DNA of 13,611 nucleotides from CAZFQG01 sp964520785 (GTDB lineage Bacteria; Planctomycetota; Planctomycetia; Pirellulales; Thermoguttaceae), in assembly GCA_964520785.1 (NCBI GenBank), contig CAZFQG010000175.1, forward strand, positions 1 to 13,611. Direction: 5' to 3'. The first letter of the stretch is position 1, and each line of letters starts with the position of its first letter. Position numbers and translations under genes: made by a program. Shown piece by piece: positions 1 through 8,280 of the stretch. The notes under the pieces are model-generated. The model was not told the origin of the DNA, did no database searches, and saw nothing but the letters and a program-made list of their open reading frames with translations.

Positions 1-1488
1 GCAATAGCCCTGATCCATGGCCGCCTTGGAGATGGCGATTTCCGCCGCGGCGCCGTCACCGGCGGTCGGCGACAAGGGGCTGGCCTCTTCCAATACCTCT
101 TGATGCGGCACGTTTTTTCCAGTAAAAGCATGAATCGCGCCGCGGTCGGTGCTGACCAACAGACGTCCCTCGGAAAAGGCCAGCCCGTGGGCCGTTCCGT
201 CGACCGGAGCGGACCAAACGGTCTTGCCGGTTCTGGTGTCGAGCGCGGCGACGCGGCCGGCCCCCCCAAGGAACACGGCGCCGTCGACCGCGATGAGCGA
301 CGCGGACAACTCGGTCTTCACCGTCCAGGGGAAGCACTTGCGGCGCGCCGCCTCCAGCTCCTTCGCCTTCGCTTCGGCGGAAGCGAGCGACGCGGCGATT
401 TCCCGTTTCGTTTCCTCCTCCTTCGCCGATTCCAGCCGTTTCTTAAGCGCCTCGGCGTCCCGCCTCGCATCGGCCAATTCGCGAGAGAGTTGCATGAACC
501 GGGTCCGCTCGAACGCCTCGGTCTTGTCTTCGTATTGGACAAAGGCCAGGTCGCCGGCGACGGCCATTCTCAGGCCACCGAAACTGGCGAGGCTCTGCCG
601 GGTCTTCGCGTCGGAGACTTCGAGCTTTTTGTCGCGAATGCCGGGTCCGCCGATGACGGTCCCCTGGTCGACTACCGCGTAGGCGCCGCCGGCGCCGGGT
701 ATCGAGCCCAGTTCCGTCCCATCGGCTCGCTTGTAAGCGGTCGGGTTCGACCTTCCGGCCGGGACGAAGAGGGTCGTGTCGGACGCGAGCATATACCCTT
801 GCGCCGGTTGGGTGACGGTCCGTTTCCACTCGGTCTCGCCTGTGCGCGGGTCGAGCGCGAACAGGGTTTGCCCCTGTTTCGGGAACATCCCGGCGACGAA
901 ATAGGCGTTGGAGTCCTTGACGACGACGCCGGTGCGGATCGGCCAGAGGCTCATCAGCCGGCCGTTGCCGGGGAGGAACCACCGTTTCGCGGCGCCGGCA
1001 TGTTTCCAGCGGAGCGACCCGTCGGCGGCGTCAAGGCAGTAGACGGCGCCGTCGTCCGAACCGGCCAACAGCGTCCCCTCGAAGTAGGTCGGGGCGAAGC
1101 GGACCGGCGCCTCGGTGAAGAACCGCCACTTCTCGCGGCCGGTCGCGGCGTCCAACGCGACGACGCAATCGTCGGCGGAGGAGCCGAAAAAGACCGAGCC
1201 GGCCGCCGCGATCGTCCCGAACGCGCGGTCGAAGGTCATCTCCGGACGCAGATCACTCCGCTGGTTCGTAATGTCCCGCGTCGCGGGATCCGGCCAAGCC
1301 GGCCTTGGCGGGAGTGCACCGCGGTAGGTCCACGTCGCGTGCAGCGGAAAGACCGCGGTCTCGGCCGAACTCCCTCTGCGGCCGGAATCCCCCAAATAGG
1401 TGGGCCAGTCGGCTGCAACAAGAAAAGCCGGGGGCGCGAAAAACGCGAGAAGGAAACTCAAAACGTATGTTGTCGGAAGTTTTTTCAT
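1..1488 (-). CDS. PQQ-like beta-propeller exported protein, 3' end outside window
   Basis: An unbroken frame of 496 codons reads from ATG at 1488 to the left edge with no stop, so the gene is partial. It begins MKKLPTTYVLSFLLAFF, a clear signal peptide ending near residue 26, so the product is exported. WPTYLGDSGRRG follows, the usual opening of planctomycete PQQ/BamB-like propellers. Blade signatures repeat: ALDAATGREKWRF, YCLDAADGSLRWKH, FALDPRTGETEWKR and ALDTRTGKTVWS. A charged heptad-rich helix, about residues 332-385 (LSRELADARRDAEALKKRLE), interrupts the propeller and looks like a coiled coil. The last visible residues (KAAMDQGYC) resemble the junction that in some planctomycete relatives leads into a SAM-dependent methyltransferase domain; that continuation is inference from memory of the family. 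The start lies 69 bp after the upstream oxidoreductase stop, so co-transcription is plausible. No strong Shine-Dalgarno is seen. Function unknown; an exported PQQ-fold protein is well supported. Confidence 0.88.
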   Translation of the reverse strand, partial: MKKLPTTYVLSFLLAFFAPPAFLVAADWPTYLGDSGRRGSSAETAVFPLHATWTYRGALPPRPAWPDPATRDITNQRSDLRPEMTFDRAFGTIAAAGSVFFGSSADDCVVALDAATGREKWRFFTEAPVRFAPTYFEGTLLAGSDDGAVYCLDAADGSLRWKHAGAAKRWFLPGNGRLMSLWPIRTGVVVKDSNAYFVAGMFPKQGQTLFALDPRTGETEWKRTVTQPAQGYMLASDTTLFVPAGRSNPTAYKRADGTELGSIPGAGGAYAVVDQGTVIGGPGIRDKKLEVSDAKTRQSLASFGGLRMAVAGDLAFVQYEDKTEAFERTRFMQLSRELADARRDAEALKKRLESAKEEETKREIAASLASAEAKAKELEAARRKCFPWTVKTELSASLIAVDGAVFLGGAGRVAALDTRTGKTVWSAPVDGTAHGLAFSEGRLLVSTDRGAIHAFTGKNVPHQEVLEEASPLSPTAGDGAAAEIAISKAAMDQGYC

Positions 1489-1557
1489 GCTCGAATCGGT
1501 CGGAGTACTTCGAAAAGGGGGGTGGCGGAATAGAAACCGGACGTGGACCGCCGAGTC

Positions 1558-3675
1558 TCACTTCTCTTCCATCGGTAGAAACTGCACGGCATCGGCCACG
1601 ACGTGTCCGTTGGTTCCCGTCGTCAGGAGAAGGACGACCCCCTTCTGCTCAAATGGAAACCGACCCAAAGACATCCACAAAGCGCCTATCGGTGGCTCGG
1701 CCGTTTGATCGACGTTAATGGTTTCTTGCCCTTCCGCGTGCCGTACCGTCACCGGAACGTTTCTTGCCCGGTTGGAGTGGCGCGAGACCGCGAAACGGAC
1801 TTCGTAAACGCCCGGGCTGGGGAGGTCCGCTTCGAACCGGATTGAATTGACTCCCTTCTTCGCGTCGTTGTCGTGGAGATACCCGGTACCTACATAGCGA
1901 CCGACGGCGGAGGATCGGAGCCATTGCCCGATTTGTTCCGCGTCTTCCGCCTCCACGACGATACCCGCCAGCGTCTTGGGGTTTATCCCCTCACGGATCG
2001 CGGGTCGAGGGCCGTCGTATTCGAGCACCTGGCCATCGGCCAGAAGCCGCTCGCGGAGCGTCTCGTAGGGAACCTCCTGCACGGACGTGTTTGCATCGAT
2101 CGCCAGACTCGCGGCCGTCGCGGCGGATTGGCCGAGGATCATGAAAACCGGTTCCATCCGGATCGACCCGAACGCAATGTGGCTGCACGAGGCGCAGACC
2201 GGAACGAACAGGTTCTCGCACTCGCCGCGGCGCGGAACGATGGCCAGGTAGTCGATCGGGTAGGGACCGCCGGGGCTCACTTGAACGTCCCCTTCGTTGC
2301 GGACCCAGCCGTCGGCGTCCACGTACCGCTGGACATTGTGGGAATCCATGTTGTACGACCCCATGCCGACCGGCCTCGGGGTCGGCTTGATCCGGCGGCA
2401 GTGGAGTTCCGTCATCACGAAATCGGAGACCATCCGCCGCGCCTCGCGGACGTAAATCTGATGGGGCCAGTGGCCGTTGTCCAAGAACTCATCCTTCGCC
2501 AGGCCCCACTGGGCCATCTCGTCGCGGACGTCGTCCGGCACCTTCGCGTCGTTCGCCAGAAAGTAGAAGAGCCCCTTCTGGTATGCCTCGTGCTCCTTGC
2601 AGATCTCGCGGCGGCGTTCGTAGGAGGCCTCCGGATAATCGTAGTTCATGCCGATATTGTCCGTCGACATCGCCCCGTGGTTGTTCGTATCGGTCTTGGA
2701 GTTGGGAATGGGGTCGAACTTCCGGAAGACGCCCCGGCCACCCGCCGCCAGATACCGCGCCAGCAGTTCGTACTGGAACGGATCGTAACCCTCCGGCTTG
2801 GGAAACGGGACGCGGTTTTCCGGGGCTTTCGTCAGGCAGACGCGGTAACAGTAGGCTTGGACCCTTTTGTCTCCTTGGCCCAGCTTGCCGGGGTCGCCGT
2901 CATGAACCCTGGGAACAAGTCCGCTGGAGGGATCGCCCGGGACGACGTAGGGAGACACGTTCCGGTCGAACTGGTGATACTCCCCGGGCGGCTGAACGCC
3001 GTTGAGGGTCTCGCCGTAGACGTCATTCGCCTCGCGGCCGATGGTGTACGTCACCCGAGCCGCCGCCATCAGGTCGCCCTCGTACGTGGCGTCGATGAAC
3101 ATCTTTCCGCGATAGGTCTTCCCGGACAAGGTCGTGATCGACACGATTCGGCCGTTCTCCATTTCCACCCCCTTCTCGCGGTCCAGCCACTCATCGCGGA
3201 CGAGGGGAATCTCCGCCTCCTCGACCATTGACTCAAACACCCCCTCCGCCACGTGCGGCTCGAAAATCCACATCGTGCGGCTCTTGCCGTCGAGTGCAGG
3301 GCCCCCCTGACCCCGATTGCCGTATTCCTCGCGGGTCTGCCACTTCCAGGCATCCTCCTTTTCGTAGTGGTTCCATATCCGGCCGTAGAACTCCCGGGCG
3401 ATTCCTCCAACGACCGTCTTGTTGCCGCTGTCGGTCCACCCCAGCCCGCTGGCCGTAAGGCCGCCGAGGTGAACGTCGGGAGAGACGATGACGACCGACT
3501 TGCCGATCCGCGCCGCCTGCACCGCGGCGGCAACGCCGGCGGAGGTGCCGCCATAGACGACGACGTCCCAGACGCGGTCCGCCGGCGGCTGTTGCTGCGT
3601 CTGAGAGGCCTGGCAGTCGCGTGCAAAGAGACTGAGAATCATGATCGGGAGGACTCGGCTTGTGAGAGTTTTCAT
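1558..3675 (-). CDS. Exported FAD-dependent oxidoreductase with golvesin-like C-terminal domain
   Basis: The product is 705 aa. The open frame extends 33 codons further upstream, but ATG at 3675 is preferred because it gives a proper signal peptide (MKTLTSRVLPIMILSLFARDC). The FAD-binding Rossmann motif is at residues 37-47 (DVVVYGGTSAG), followed by VVIVSPDVHLGGLTASGLGW, typical of the FAD_oxidored family (Pfam PF12831). The conserved family stretches FIDATYEGDLMAAA, SYNMDSHN and MILGQSAATAASLA are present. Residues about 571-705 form a golvesin-C/xly-like beta domain (VVEAEDAEQIGQW, GYLHDND, VPVTVRHAEGQ, GHVVADAVQFLP), probably for carbohydrate or surface binding. The substrate is not known; members of this secreted family are often found near glycan-degradation genes. 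It is transcribed away from the sialidase at 4054 and may be the first gene of an operon with the propeller protein downstream. Family call is firm, role open. Confidence 0.92.
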   Translation of the reverse strand: MKTLTSRVLPIMILSLFARDCQASQTQQQPPADRVWDVVVYGGTSAGVAAAVQAARIGKSVVIVSPDVHLGGLTASGLGWTDSGNKTVVGGIAREFYGRIWNHYEKEDAWKWQTREEYGNRGQGGPALDGKSRTMWIFEPHVAEGVFESMVEEAEIPLVRDEWLDREKGVEMENGRIVSITTLSGKTYRGKMFIDATYEGDLMAAARVTYTIGREANDVYGETLNGVQPPGEYHQFDRNVSPYVVPGDPSSGLVPRVHDGDPGKLGQGDKRVQAYCYRVCLTKAPENRVPFPKPEGYDPFQYELLARYLAAGGRGVFRKFDPIPNSKTDTNNHGAMSTDNIGMNYDYPEASYERRREICKEHEAYQKGLFYFLANDAKVPDDVRDEMAQWGLAKDEFLDNGHWPHQIYVREARRMVSDFVMTELHCRRIKPTPRPVGMGSYNMDSHNVQRYVDADGWVRNEGDVQVSPGGPYPIDYLAIVPRRGECENLFVPVCASCSHIAFGSIRMEPVFMILGQSAATAASLAIDANTSVQEVPYETLRERLLADGQVLEYDGPRPAIREGINPKTLAGIVVEAEDAEQIGQWLRSSAVGRYVGTGYLHDNDAKKGVNSIRFEADLPSPGVYEVRFAVSRHSNRARNVPVTVRHAEGQETINVDQTAEPPIGALWMSLGRFPFEQKGVVLLLTTGTNGHVVADAVQFLPMEEK

Positions 3676-4053
3676 GGCAAAGGTCTTTCGGCTTCCGGGT
3701 ATGGTGGAGGGCGATTCAAATGCGGAGAAACGTCTTATTCCGGTACATATTTCTAATTCACCCCAGTTTAACAAAGAAGGGCCTCCGGAGCAAATACCGA
3801 TCGGAGTGAGAGGCGGCTCTCGGCTCTAGGAACACCTCGAGCCGGGCACGAGAAAAGACCGCCCGAACCGCGGTGGCGTCGCGGGGCGGGGGTCACGCGT
3901 TTCGGGGTTGGAGCAGAAACTGACCGGGCGCCGGCCGGTTTCCGATGGAACGACGCGATTGTTTTCGGTATGATGGAGGTTGAAGACGGTCTCCCGCTGA
4001 AGACGCCGCGTCCCCAAGGGGCAAACCGATGTCCTTTAAAACGGTGCGATCCG
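3676..4053. other. Divergent intergenic region, no gene seen
   Basis: This 378-bp stretch separates the leftward oxidoreductase and the rightward sialidase. Frames crossing it are extensions of the two genes or antisense shadows without protein-like composition. The right half is very GC-rich, while 3735-3780 is AT-rich and would suit the leftward promoter. I see no tRNA, riboswitch fold or clear operator. Short palindromic pieces such as CTCCGGAG near 3783 and a small CCCC-AA-GGGG hairpin near 4013-4022 are too short to interpret. Confidence 0.6.
3946..3974 (+). promoter_or_regulatory. Candidate sigma70-type promoter for the sialidase
   Basis: TATGAT at 3969-3974 is a good -10 match (5 of 6). 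TGGAAC at 3946-3951 lies 17 bp upstream but matches the -35 consensus poorly (3 of 6). It would leave a leader of about 73 nt before the ATG at 4054. This is a consensus match by eye only. Confidence 0.3.
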
Positions 4054-6267
4054 ATGAAAACCGTGCTCCTTCCTCCGGCATGCCTGCTCGCGTGCATCTC
4101 CGCGGCGTGCGCCGCCCCAGTCTTCACCCAGACCGATGTCTTCATTTCCGGGCAAGATGGGTATAATTCGTACCGCATCCCGGCGATCGAGACGATGCCC
4201 AACGGTACGCTCGTCGCGTTCGCCGAAGGGCGGCGGGACAACCTGGGCGACCCCGGCGCCGGAGATATTGACCTCGTCTTCAAACTGAGTTCCGACGGTG
4301 GGGAGACCTGGTCCATGCTAAAGGTCCTGGACGATCCCGGCGAGAAATGGGGCGTCTCCAACCCGACGCCGGTAGTGGACTCGACCAACGGCTTGACGTG
4401 GGTCCTGTACAATCGGTGGCAGCCGGGGTTCGGGACGGTCGCCTCGCAACCGGGGACGGACAACTGCCAGGCGTGGGCGAGGTTCTCCGTCGACAGCGGC
4501 GCCACCTGGTCCGACGCGATTGATATTACGACGCAGGCTCGCGACTACGCCGCCTGGGGAGCCATCTTCTTCGGACCCGGTGGCGGAATCCAGGCCCAAG
4601 ACGGGCGTCTGCTTATTCCTTCGGCTTACAAGCCGGGGGGTACGAGTGATCTTTCGACGATGCGACCGTACGTCGTCTACAGCGACGATCACGGCGCGAC
4701 GTGGCAAAGGGGAGCGGCGTTCAATGTCAGCGCGAACGAAAATCAGCTCGTGGAACTGGCCGACGGGACGGTCCTCATCGATGCGCGGCAGTGGAGCGGC
4801 GCCCCCAACCGCTACAACGCGATTAGTTCCGACGGAGGTGAAACGTGGGGCGCGATGTTTCCCGGAGAGGCCGTCACGGCCGTCGCCTGCGCGATCGAAC
4901 GATTTACGCTGGAATCGGCCGGCGATGATGCCAACCGGATTCTCTGGAGCGGACCGGCCGGACCGGGTCGGGCGAATCTGGAGGTCCGCGTCAGTTACGA
5001 CGAGGGAGTGAATTTCACGAAGAAGAAGTCGATCTATGCCGGGTCGGCCGCGTACAGCGACATGACGATCCTCGACGATGGCTCGGCCGGCGTGCTGTAC
5101 GAGCGAGACGGTTACGGGAAGATTACATTCGCGCGATTCAATCAAGAGTGGCTCGAAGCGCCGGAACCTGTCAAGCCGCCGCGGCCGGACGATGTCGCCG
5201 GAGGGCCGGTAATCGAAGGGGGAACGGTCCCCTATGCCTGGTACAGGGCCGACAACGTGGTTGTTTGGGACGGAGACGACACACGCGCCGCCTGGTGGAC
5301 GGATGTCTCCGGAAACAATCGGCACTTGGACAGCGTCGGGACGGTCACCATCGGGGGAACCGGCCCCAATGGCAAGCCATCGGTCGTCTTTCCCGGCGGG
5401 AACAATTTCATGGAGGGCAAGGTGGCCGACTGGGGATTCGCCGAGGCGGGAACCGTCTTCACCGTCTGGCGGCGGACCGGCCAGAGCGATGGAACCGGCA
5501 CGATGTTCCTCTACGACGGCGCCGAGACGGGGCACCGCGAGTTCTTCTACGTCCGCTATAGTGCCAACCCCGACGCGATCGAAGTCGGCGGGTGCGTTTA
5601 CGATGGAAACTGGAACAACCACTACCTTGCGGTCGAGGACACCGTCGGCCTGGAAAACTGGGCGATTTCCTCCAGTACGCACACCACCGGCACCGAGGAT
5701 ACGCTGCGCATCAACGGCGCGGAGGTCGCCAAGGGCGATCTCTTCTCCGGAGGAATGAACGGGTTGCGGTTGGGGGGATGGATTCTCGGCGGCCGAGGTT
5801 GGGAAGGGGACATCCTGGAGTCGATCTTCTTCGAGGGGGCGCTGTCGACCGCGGAACGCCAGGCGATCGAGCTGGCCCTCATGCAGCGGTGGGAGATTCG
5901 CGTCGTTCCCGGTGATTTGGACAATGACGGGAATGTTGGGGGAGGCGATTTGGACATCGTCCGCGCCGCGTGGGGAGAGACCGTTTTTTCGGGAAGCTGG
6001 GCGGCGGGCGATCCGTCCGGCGATGGGTTCGTGGGATCCGACGACTTGGATATCGTGCGGGCGAACTGGGGATCGAAAGCCGCGGCGGCGATCCCGGAGC
6101 CGAGCGTCACCGTGTTGTTGCCATTACTGACGGGATTGATCTACACGCGGCGGGCGGGGCGCCGTGGACATTCCGCTCGATCGGGGCATCCATGGAAGAA
6201 CGACCGAAGCGCGAGGTGCCGCGGTGGGCTCATTAGAAGAGCTTCTCGGCGCACCGTGAGCGTTTGA
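4054..6267 (+). CDS. GH33-type exo-alpha-sialidase with LamG-like, dockerin-like and PEP-CTERM modules
   Basis: The product is 737 aa. ATG at 4054 is chosen over 3970 because it begins a signal peptide (MKTVLLPPACLLACISAACA, cleavage near residue 20); there is no obvious Shine-Dalgarno. The catalytic propeller spans about 25-365. The RIP motif is YRIPAIE (Arg41), followed by an Asp-rich acid/base loop (66-73, DPGAGDID). Asp boxes are SSDGGETW (79-86), SVDSGATW (145-152), SDDHGATW (210-217) and SSDGGETW (258-265). Likely active-site residues by family pattern are Glu229 or Glu234, Arg253, Arg306 or Arg312, and Tyr334 (AAYSDMT), so the enzyme looks active. Residues about 390-615 resemble a LamG/concanavalin module. 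Dockerin-like repeats (620-641, 652-673) and a PEP-CTERM tail from 680 follow. It should release terminal sialic acids outside the cell. A 34-residue basic tail after the PEP-CTERM arginines is odd. Confidence 0.93.
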   Translation: MKTVLLPPACLLACISAACAAPVFTQTDVFISGQDGYNSYRIPAIETMPNGTLVAFAEGRRDNLGDPGAGDIDLVFKLSSDGGETWSMLKVLDDPGEKWGVSNPTPVVDSTNGLTWVLYNRWQPGFGTVASQPGTDNCQAWARFSVDSGATWSDAIDITTQARDYAAWGAIFFGPGGGIQAQDGRLLIPSAYKPGGTSDLSTMRPYVVYSDDHGATWQRGAAFNVSANENQLVELADGTVLIDARQWSGAPNRYNAISSDGGETWGAMFPGEAVTAVACAIERFTLESAGDDANRILWSGPAGPGRANLEVRVSYDEGVNFTKKKSIYAGSAAYSDMTILDDGSAGVLYERDGYGKITFARFNQEWLEAPEPVKPPRPDDVAGGPVIEGGTVPYAWYRADNVVVWDGDDTRAAWWTDVSGNNRHLDSVGTVTIGGTGPNGKPSVVFPGGNNFMEGKVADWGFAEAGTVFTVWRRTGQSDGTGTMFLYDGAETGHREFFYVRYSANPDAIEVGGCVYDGNWNNHYLAVEDTVGLENWAISSSTHTTGTEDTLRINGAEVAKGDLFSGGMNGLRLGGWILGGRGWEGDILESIFFEGALSTAERQAIELALMQRWEIRVVPGDLDNDGNVGGGDLDIVRAAWGETVFSGSWAAGDPSGDGFVGSDDLDIVRANWGSKAAAAIPEPSVTVLLPLLTGLIYTRRAGRRGHSARSGHPWKNDRSARCRGGLIRRASRRTVSV
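5911..6162 (+). other. Dockerin-like repeat pair plus PEP-CTERM sorting tail
   Basis: Residues 620-703 of the sialidase hold two Ca-loop repeats, GDLDNDGNVGGGDLDIVRAA and GDPSGDGFVGSDDLDIVRAN, each closed by WG. A short alanine linker follows, then IPEP, a hydrophobic stretch (VTVLLPLLTGLIY) and the arginine cluster RRAGRR. PEP-CTERM tails are recognised by an exosortase-type system in other bacteria. The same cassette is at the end of the protein at 11758-13416. Confidence 0.85.
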
Positions 6268-6270
6268 GAT

Positions 6271-6283
6271 AGGGCCCGGCCCT
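6271..6283. terminator. Small hairpin between convergent genes, possible weak bidirectional terminator
   Basis: AGGGC-CCG-GCCCT forms a 5-bp stem with a 3-nt loop in the 15-bp gap between the sialidase stop and the symporter stop. There is no T tract on either side, so termination here is only a possibility. Confidence 0.25.
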
Positions 6284-8214
6284 TAAACCCGAGAGTCGTT
6301 GCCGACCATGTCATAGATCGTCAGCCCGGCGATGCGCGGTTTTCGCGGAATAACCAGGCTCGCGAGATAGCCGGCGCCAACGCAGCACAGGCAGCCGACC
6401 GCCGCGTAGTAGAAGAAGTGCAACCGCGTGAATTGTGCGACCGCGGCGACCGCGGCCGCGCTGGAGACGGCTCCGATGAGCGCGCCGATGCCGTGGGCCC
6501 GTCGGGTGAAGAGTCCTAGGATAAACAGCCCCGTCAGCCCGCCGCCAAAAAAACCGACGAGTTTCTGGAATACGTCCCAGATCGACCTGACGTCCGAGGC
6601 GGCCATCCAAAGGGCGCTTCCGGTCCCGAAAACGCCCAGCGCCACGACGAGAACCCGCGCCAGCCGCAGACGGCTCGCGTCGGTCGCCCGGGGAAAAAAC
6701 CTGGTGTAGAAGTCGGTCACCCAAATGGTGGCCGTGCTGTGCATTGCGCTGTCGAGGCTGGACATGGCCGCGGCGAAAACGGCCGCGACAATCAGCCCGG
6801 AAAGCCCTGGTGGAATCATTTGTACCACGAACAGGGGCACAATGCCGTCCGCCTCGACGTTCGGTGGGAGCATCTCCGGCCGTTGTTGGTAGAAGACGTA
6901 CAGCGCGGTTCCCAGGGTAAAGACGATGACGGCCCAGGGAATCGACGCGGCGACGTCGGCCCAGAGGGCTCCCTTCGCGCTCCTTTCGTCGGGAGTCGTC
7001 AGGTAACGCTGCACGATCGCCTGGTCGGAGGTGAGGCTTCCCAGGCGGATGAAGAAGTTGCCGATGAGAATCGCCCAAAGCGTCGATTGGGTCAGGTCCC
7101 AATCGACACTGCCGAGGTGGAACTTACCGTCGGCGTGGGCCGCGTGCCAGAACTCGGCCGGACCGCCGACGTCGGCGATGACGATCCCCACGCACGCAAG
7201 GGCTCCACCGATGAGCAGAACCGCCTGCAAGACGTCGGTCCAAATGACCGCTTCGATTCCGCCCAGTACGGTGTACAGCGTGCATAGGACGCCCATTAGG
7301 ATAATGCACCAGGATTGATCCATTCCGGTCACCGCCGATAGCGCCAATGCCGGCAGATACAGGACAACCGCCATCCGCCCGAGTTGCATCAGGCTGTACT
7401 GCACCGTTCCGAAAAGCCGCACCGAGACGTGGAACCGGGCCTCCAGGTACTCGTAGGCGCTGGTGACGTTCAATCGGCGAAAGAACGGGATGTAATAGCG
7501 GCAGACGATCGGCACGACCAGGAACCACGTGGCAACGCCGGTGAAGTAGGCCCAATCGGTGGCGAACGATTTGGCCGGAACCGCCATGAATCCGATCGAG
7601 CTGACTTGCGTGGCCAGCAGGCTCAACCCGGCCGCCCACCAGGGAATCCGGCGGCCGCCGAGGAAGAAGTCGTCCGTGGAATGCTCCCGGTTCGAAAAAT
7701 ACGCGCCCACAATGACGAGGACCGCCAGATACGTACCGAGCGTAACGTAGTTGACGATACCGAAGGAGGCCGTCCCCCTCGTCGGCGAACCGATCACGAC
7801 GGGACCCGTTCCCTCCACTTGGACGCGGATTTCCTTGCCGCGACTCCATAACGTCGGTGGTCCGGGGCCAATCGTGGGTGGATTCAGTTCCGTCCACGCC
7901 TTCGTCAAGGTGTGGTACGCGAGGAACCTGGCCGCGCCGCCCGACGTATCCAGGACGAGCACGTGGTGGGGACCATAATCCAGCGTGGCGGGGTCCTGAA
8001 ACGCGACCGGGGCCGATTCGAGGTCGACGGCCCGCGTCGCCGGGCCGACGGATTCCGTTCGGGGGTCGGGCTCGACCGCCTCGGAGGCCGGATCGCGGTA
8101 CTCCCACGAAAACCAATTCGCGCCGCCGGCCGCGCATGGTGAAGCCGGAATAAGCACCGCCGTGGCGATCAGGAAGATACGGCCGGCAGTGCCCCTGTTC
8201 CCATTGAGACTCAT
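6283..8214 (-). CDS. Sodium:solute symporter (SSS family) with periplasmic N-terminal mutarotase-like stub
   Basis: The product is 643 aa. A signal peptide (about 1-29, GRIFLIATAVLIPASPCAAG) is followed by about 120 residues predicted outside the membrane, then about 13 membrane segments starting at 153-173. SSS hallmarks are EHSTDDFFLGGRRIPWWAAG (177-196), YTVLGGIEAVIWTDVLQAVL (314-333), TSDQAIVQRYL (395-405) and the Na2-site-like SSLDSAMHS (485-493) in the eighth or ninth helix. The N-terminal piece (HHVLVLDTSGG, FLAYHTLTKAWTE) reads like one or two blades of a Kelch/NanM-type sialic-acid mutarotase, a fusion partner known for planctomycete SSS transporters, but it is far too short for a six-bladed propeller. 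Likely role: Na+-driven import of sialic acid or a related sugar. It is the third gene of the operon starting at 9602, 66 bp after the 111-aa gene. Transporter family certain, substrate inferred. Confidence 0.93.
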   Translation of the reverse strand: MSLNGNRGTAGRIFLIATAVLIPASPCAAGGANWFSWEYRDPASEAVEPDPRTESVGPATRAVDLESAPVAFQDPATLDYGPHHVLVLDTSGGAARFLAYHTLTKAWTELNPPTIGPGPPTLWSRGKEIRVQVEGTGPVVIGSPTRGTASFGIVNYVTLGTYLAVLVIVGAYFSNREHSTDDFFLGGRRIPWWAAGLSLLATQVSSIGFMAVPAKSFATDWAYFTGVATWFLVVPIVCRYYIPFFRRLNVTSAYEYLEARFHVSVRLFGTVQYSLMQLGRMAVVLYLPALALSAVTGMDQSWCIILMGVLCTLYTVLGGIEAVIWTDVLQAVLLIGGALACVGIVIADVGGPAEFWHAAHADGKFHLGSVDWDLTQSTLWAILIGNFFIRLGSLTSDQAIVQRYLTTPDERSAKGALWADVAASIPWAVIVFTLGTALYVFYQQRPEMLPPNVEADGIVPLFVVQMIPPGLSGLIVAAVFAAAMSSLDSAMHSTATIWVTDFYTRFFPRATDASRLRLARVLVVALGVFGTGSALWMAASDVRSIWDVFQKLVGFFGGGLTGLFILGLFTRRAHGIGALIGAVSSAAAVAAVAQFTRLHFFYYAAVGCLCCVGAGYLASLVIPRKPRIAGLTIYDMVGNDSRV

Positions 8215-8220
8215 CCGCGG

Positions 8221-8229
8221 TCCTTCCTT
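8221..8229 (-). promoter_or_regulatory. Ribosome binding site of the symporter
   Basis: On the minus strand AAGGAAGGA lies 6 nt before ATG at 8214. It fixes this start and therefore the presence of the N-terminal signal peptide and stub domain. Confidence 0.6.
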
Positions 8230-8280
8230 CGAATCGTTCGAGCCGGCCTAACAGTCATCCCCTTACACGGCCGAACCTGA

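Noticed and set aside
100..1533. 477-codon open frame on the plus strand
   Set aside because: It lies antisense to the propeller gene, has low-complexity Arg/Gly-rich composition and no recognisable domain; long antisense frames are common in GC-rich DNA.
1489..1557. Possible terminator between the oxidoreductase and propeller genes
   Set aside because: No stable hairpin with a T tract was found on the minus strand, so the genes are left as a possible operon.
1873..3231. 452-codon open frame on the plus strand
   Set aside because: It is an antisense shadow of the FAD oxidoreductase, whose motifs are unambiguous on the other strand.
3768..4505. 245-codon open frame on the minus strand across the sialidase start
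   Set aside because: It overlaps the signal peptide and RIP region of the sialidase in antisense and shows no protein family features.
4318..5682. 454-codon open frame on the minus strand
   Set aside because: It is antisense to the sialidase catalytic and LamG-like regions and has no motif of its own.
7124..8137. 337-codon open frame within the symporter region, same strand, other frame
   Set aside because: It is an Arg/Gly-rich out-of-frame shadow; the overlapping frame has clear SSS motifs and membrane helices.
8243..8275. Inverted repeat CGGCC...GGCCG before the symporter
   Set aside because: The 5-bp arms with a loop of about 20 nt and no T tract are too weak to call a terminator or operator.
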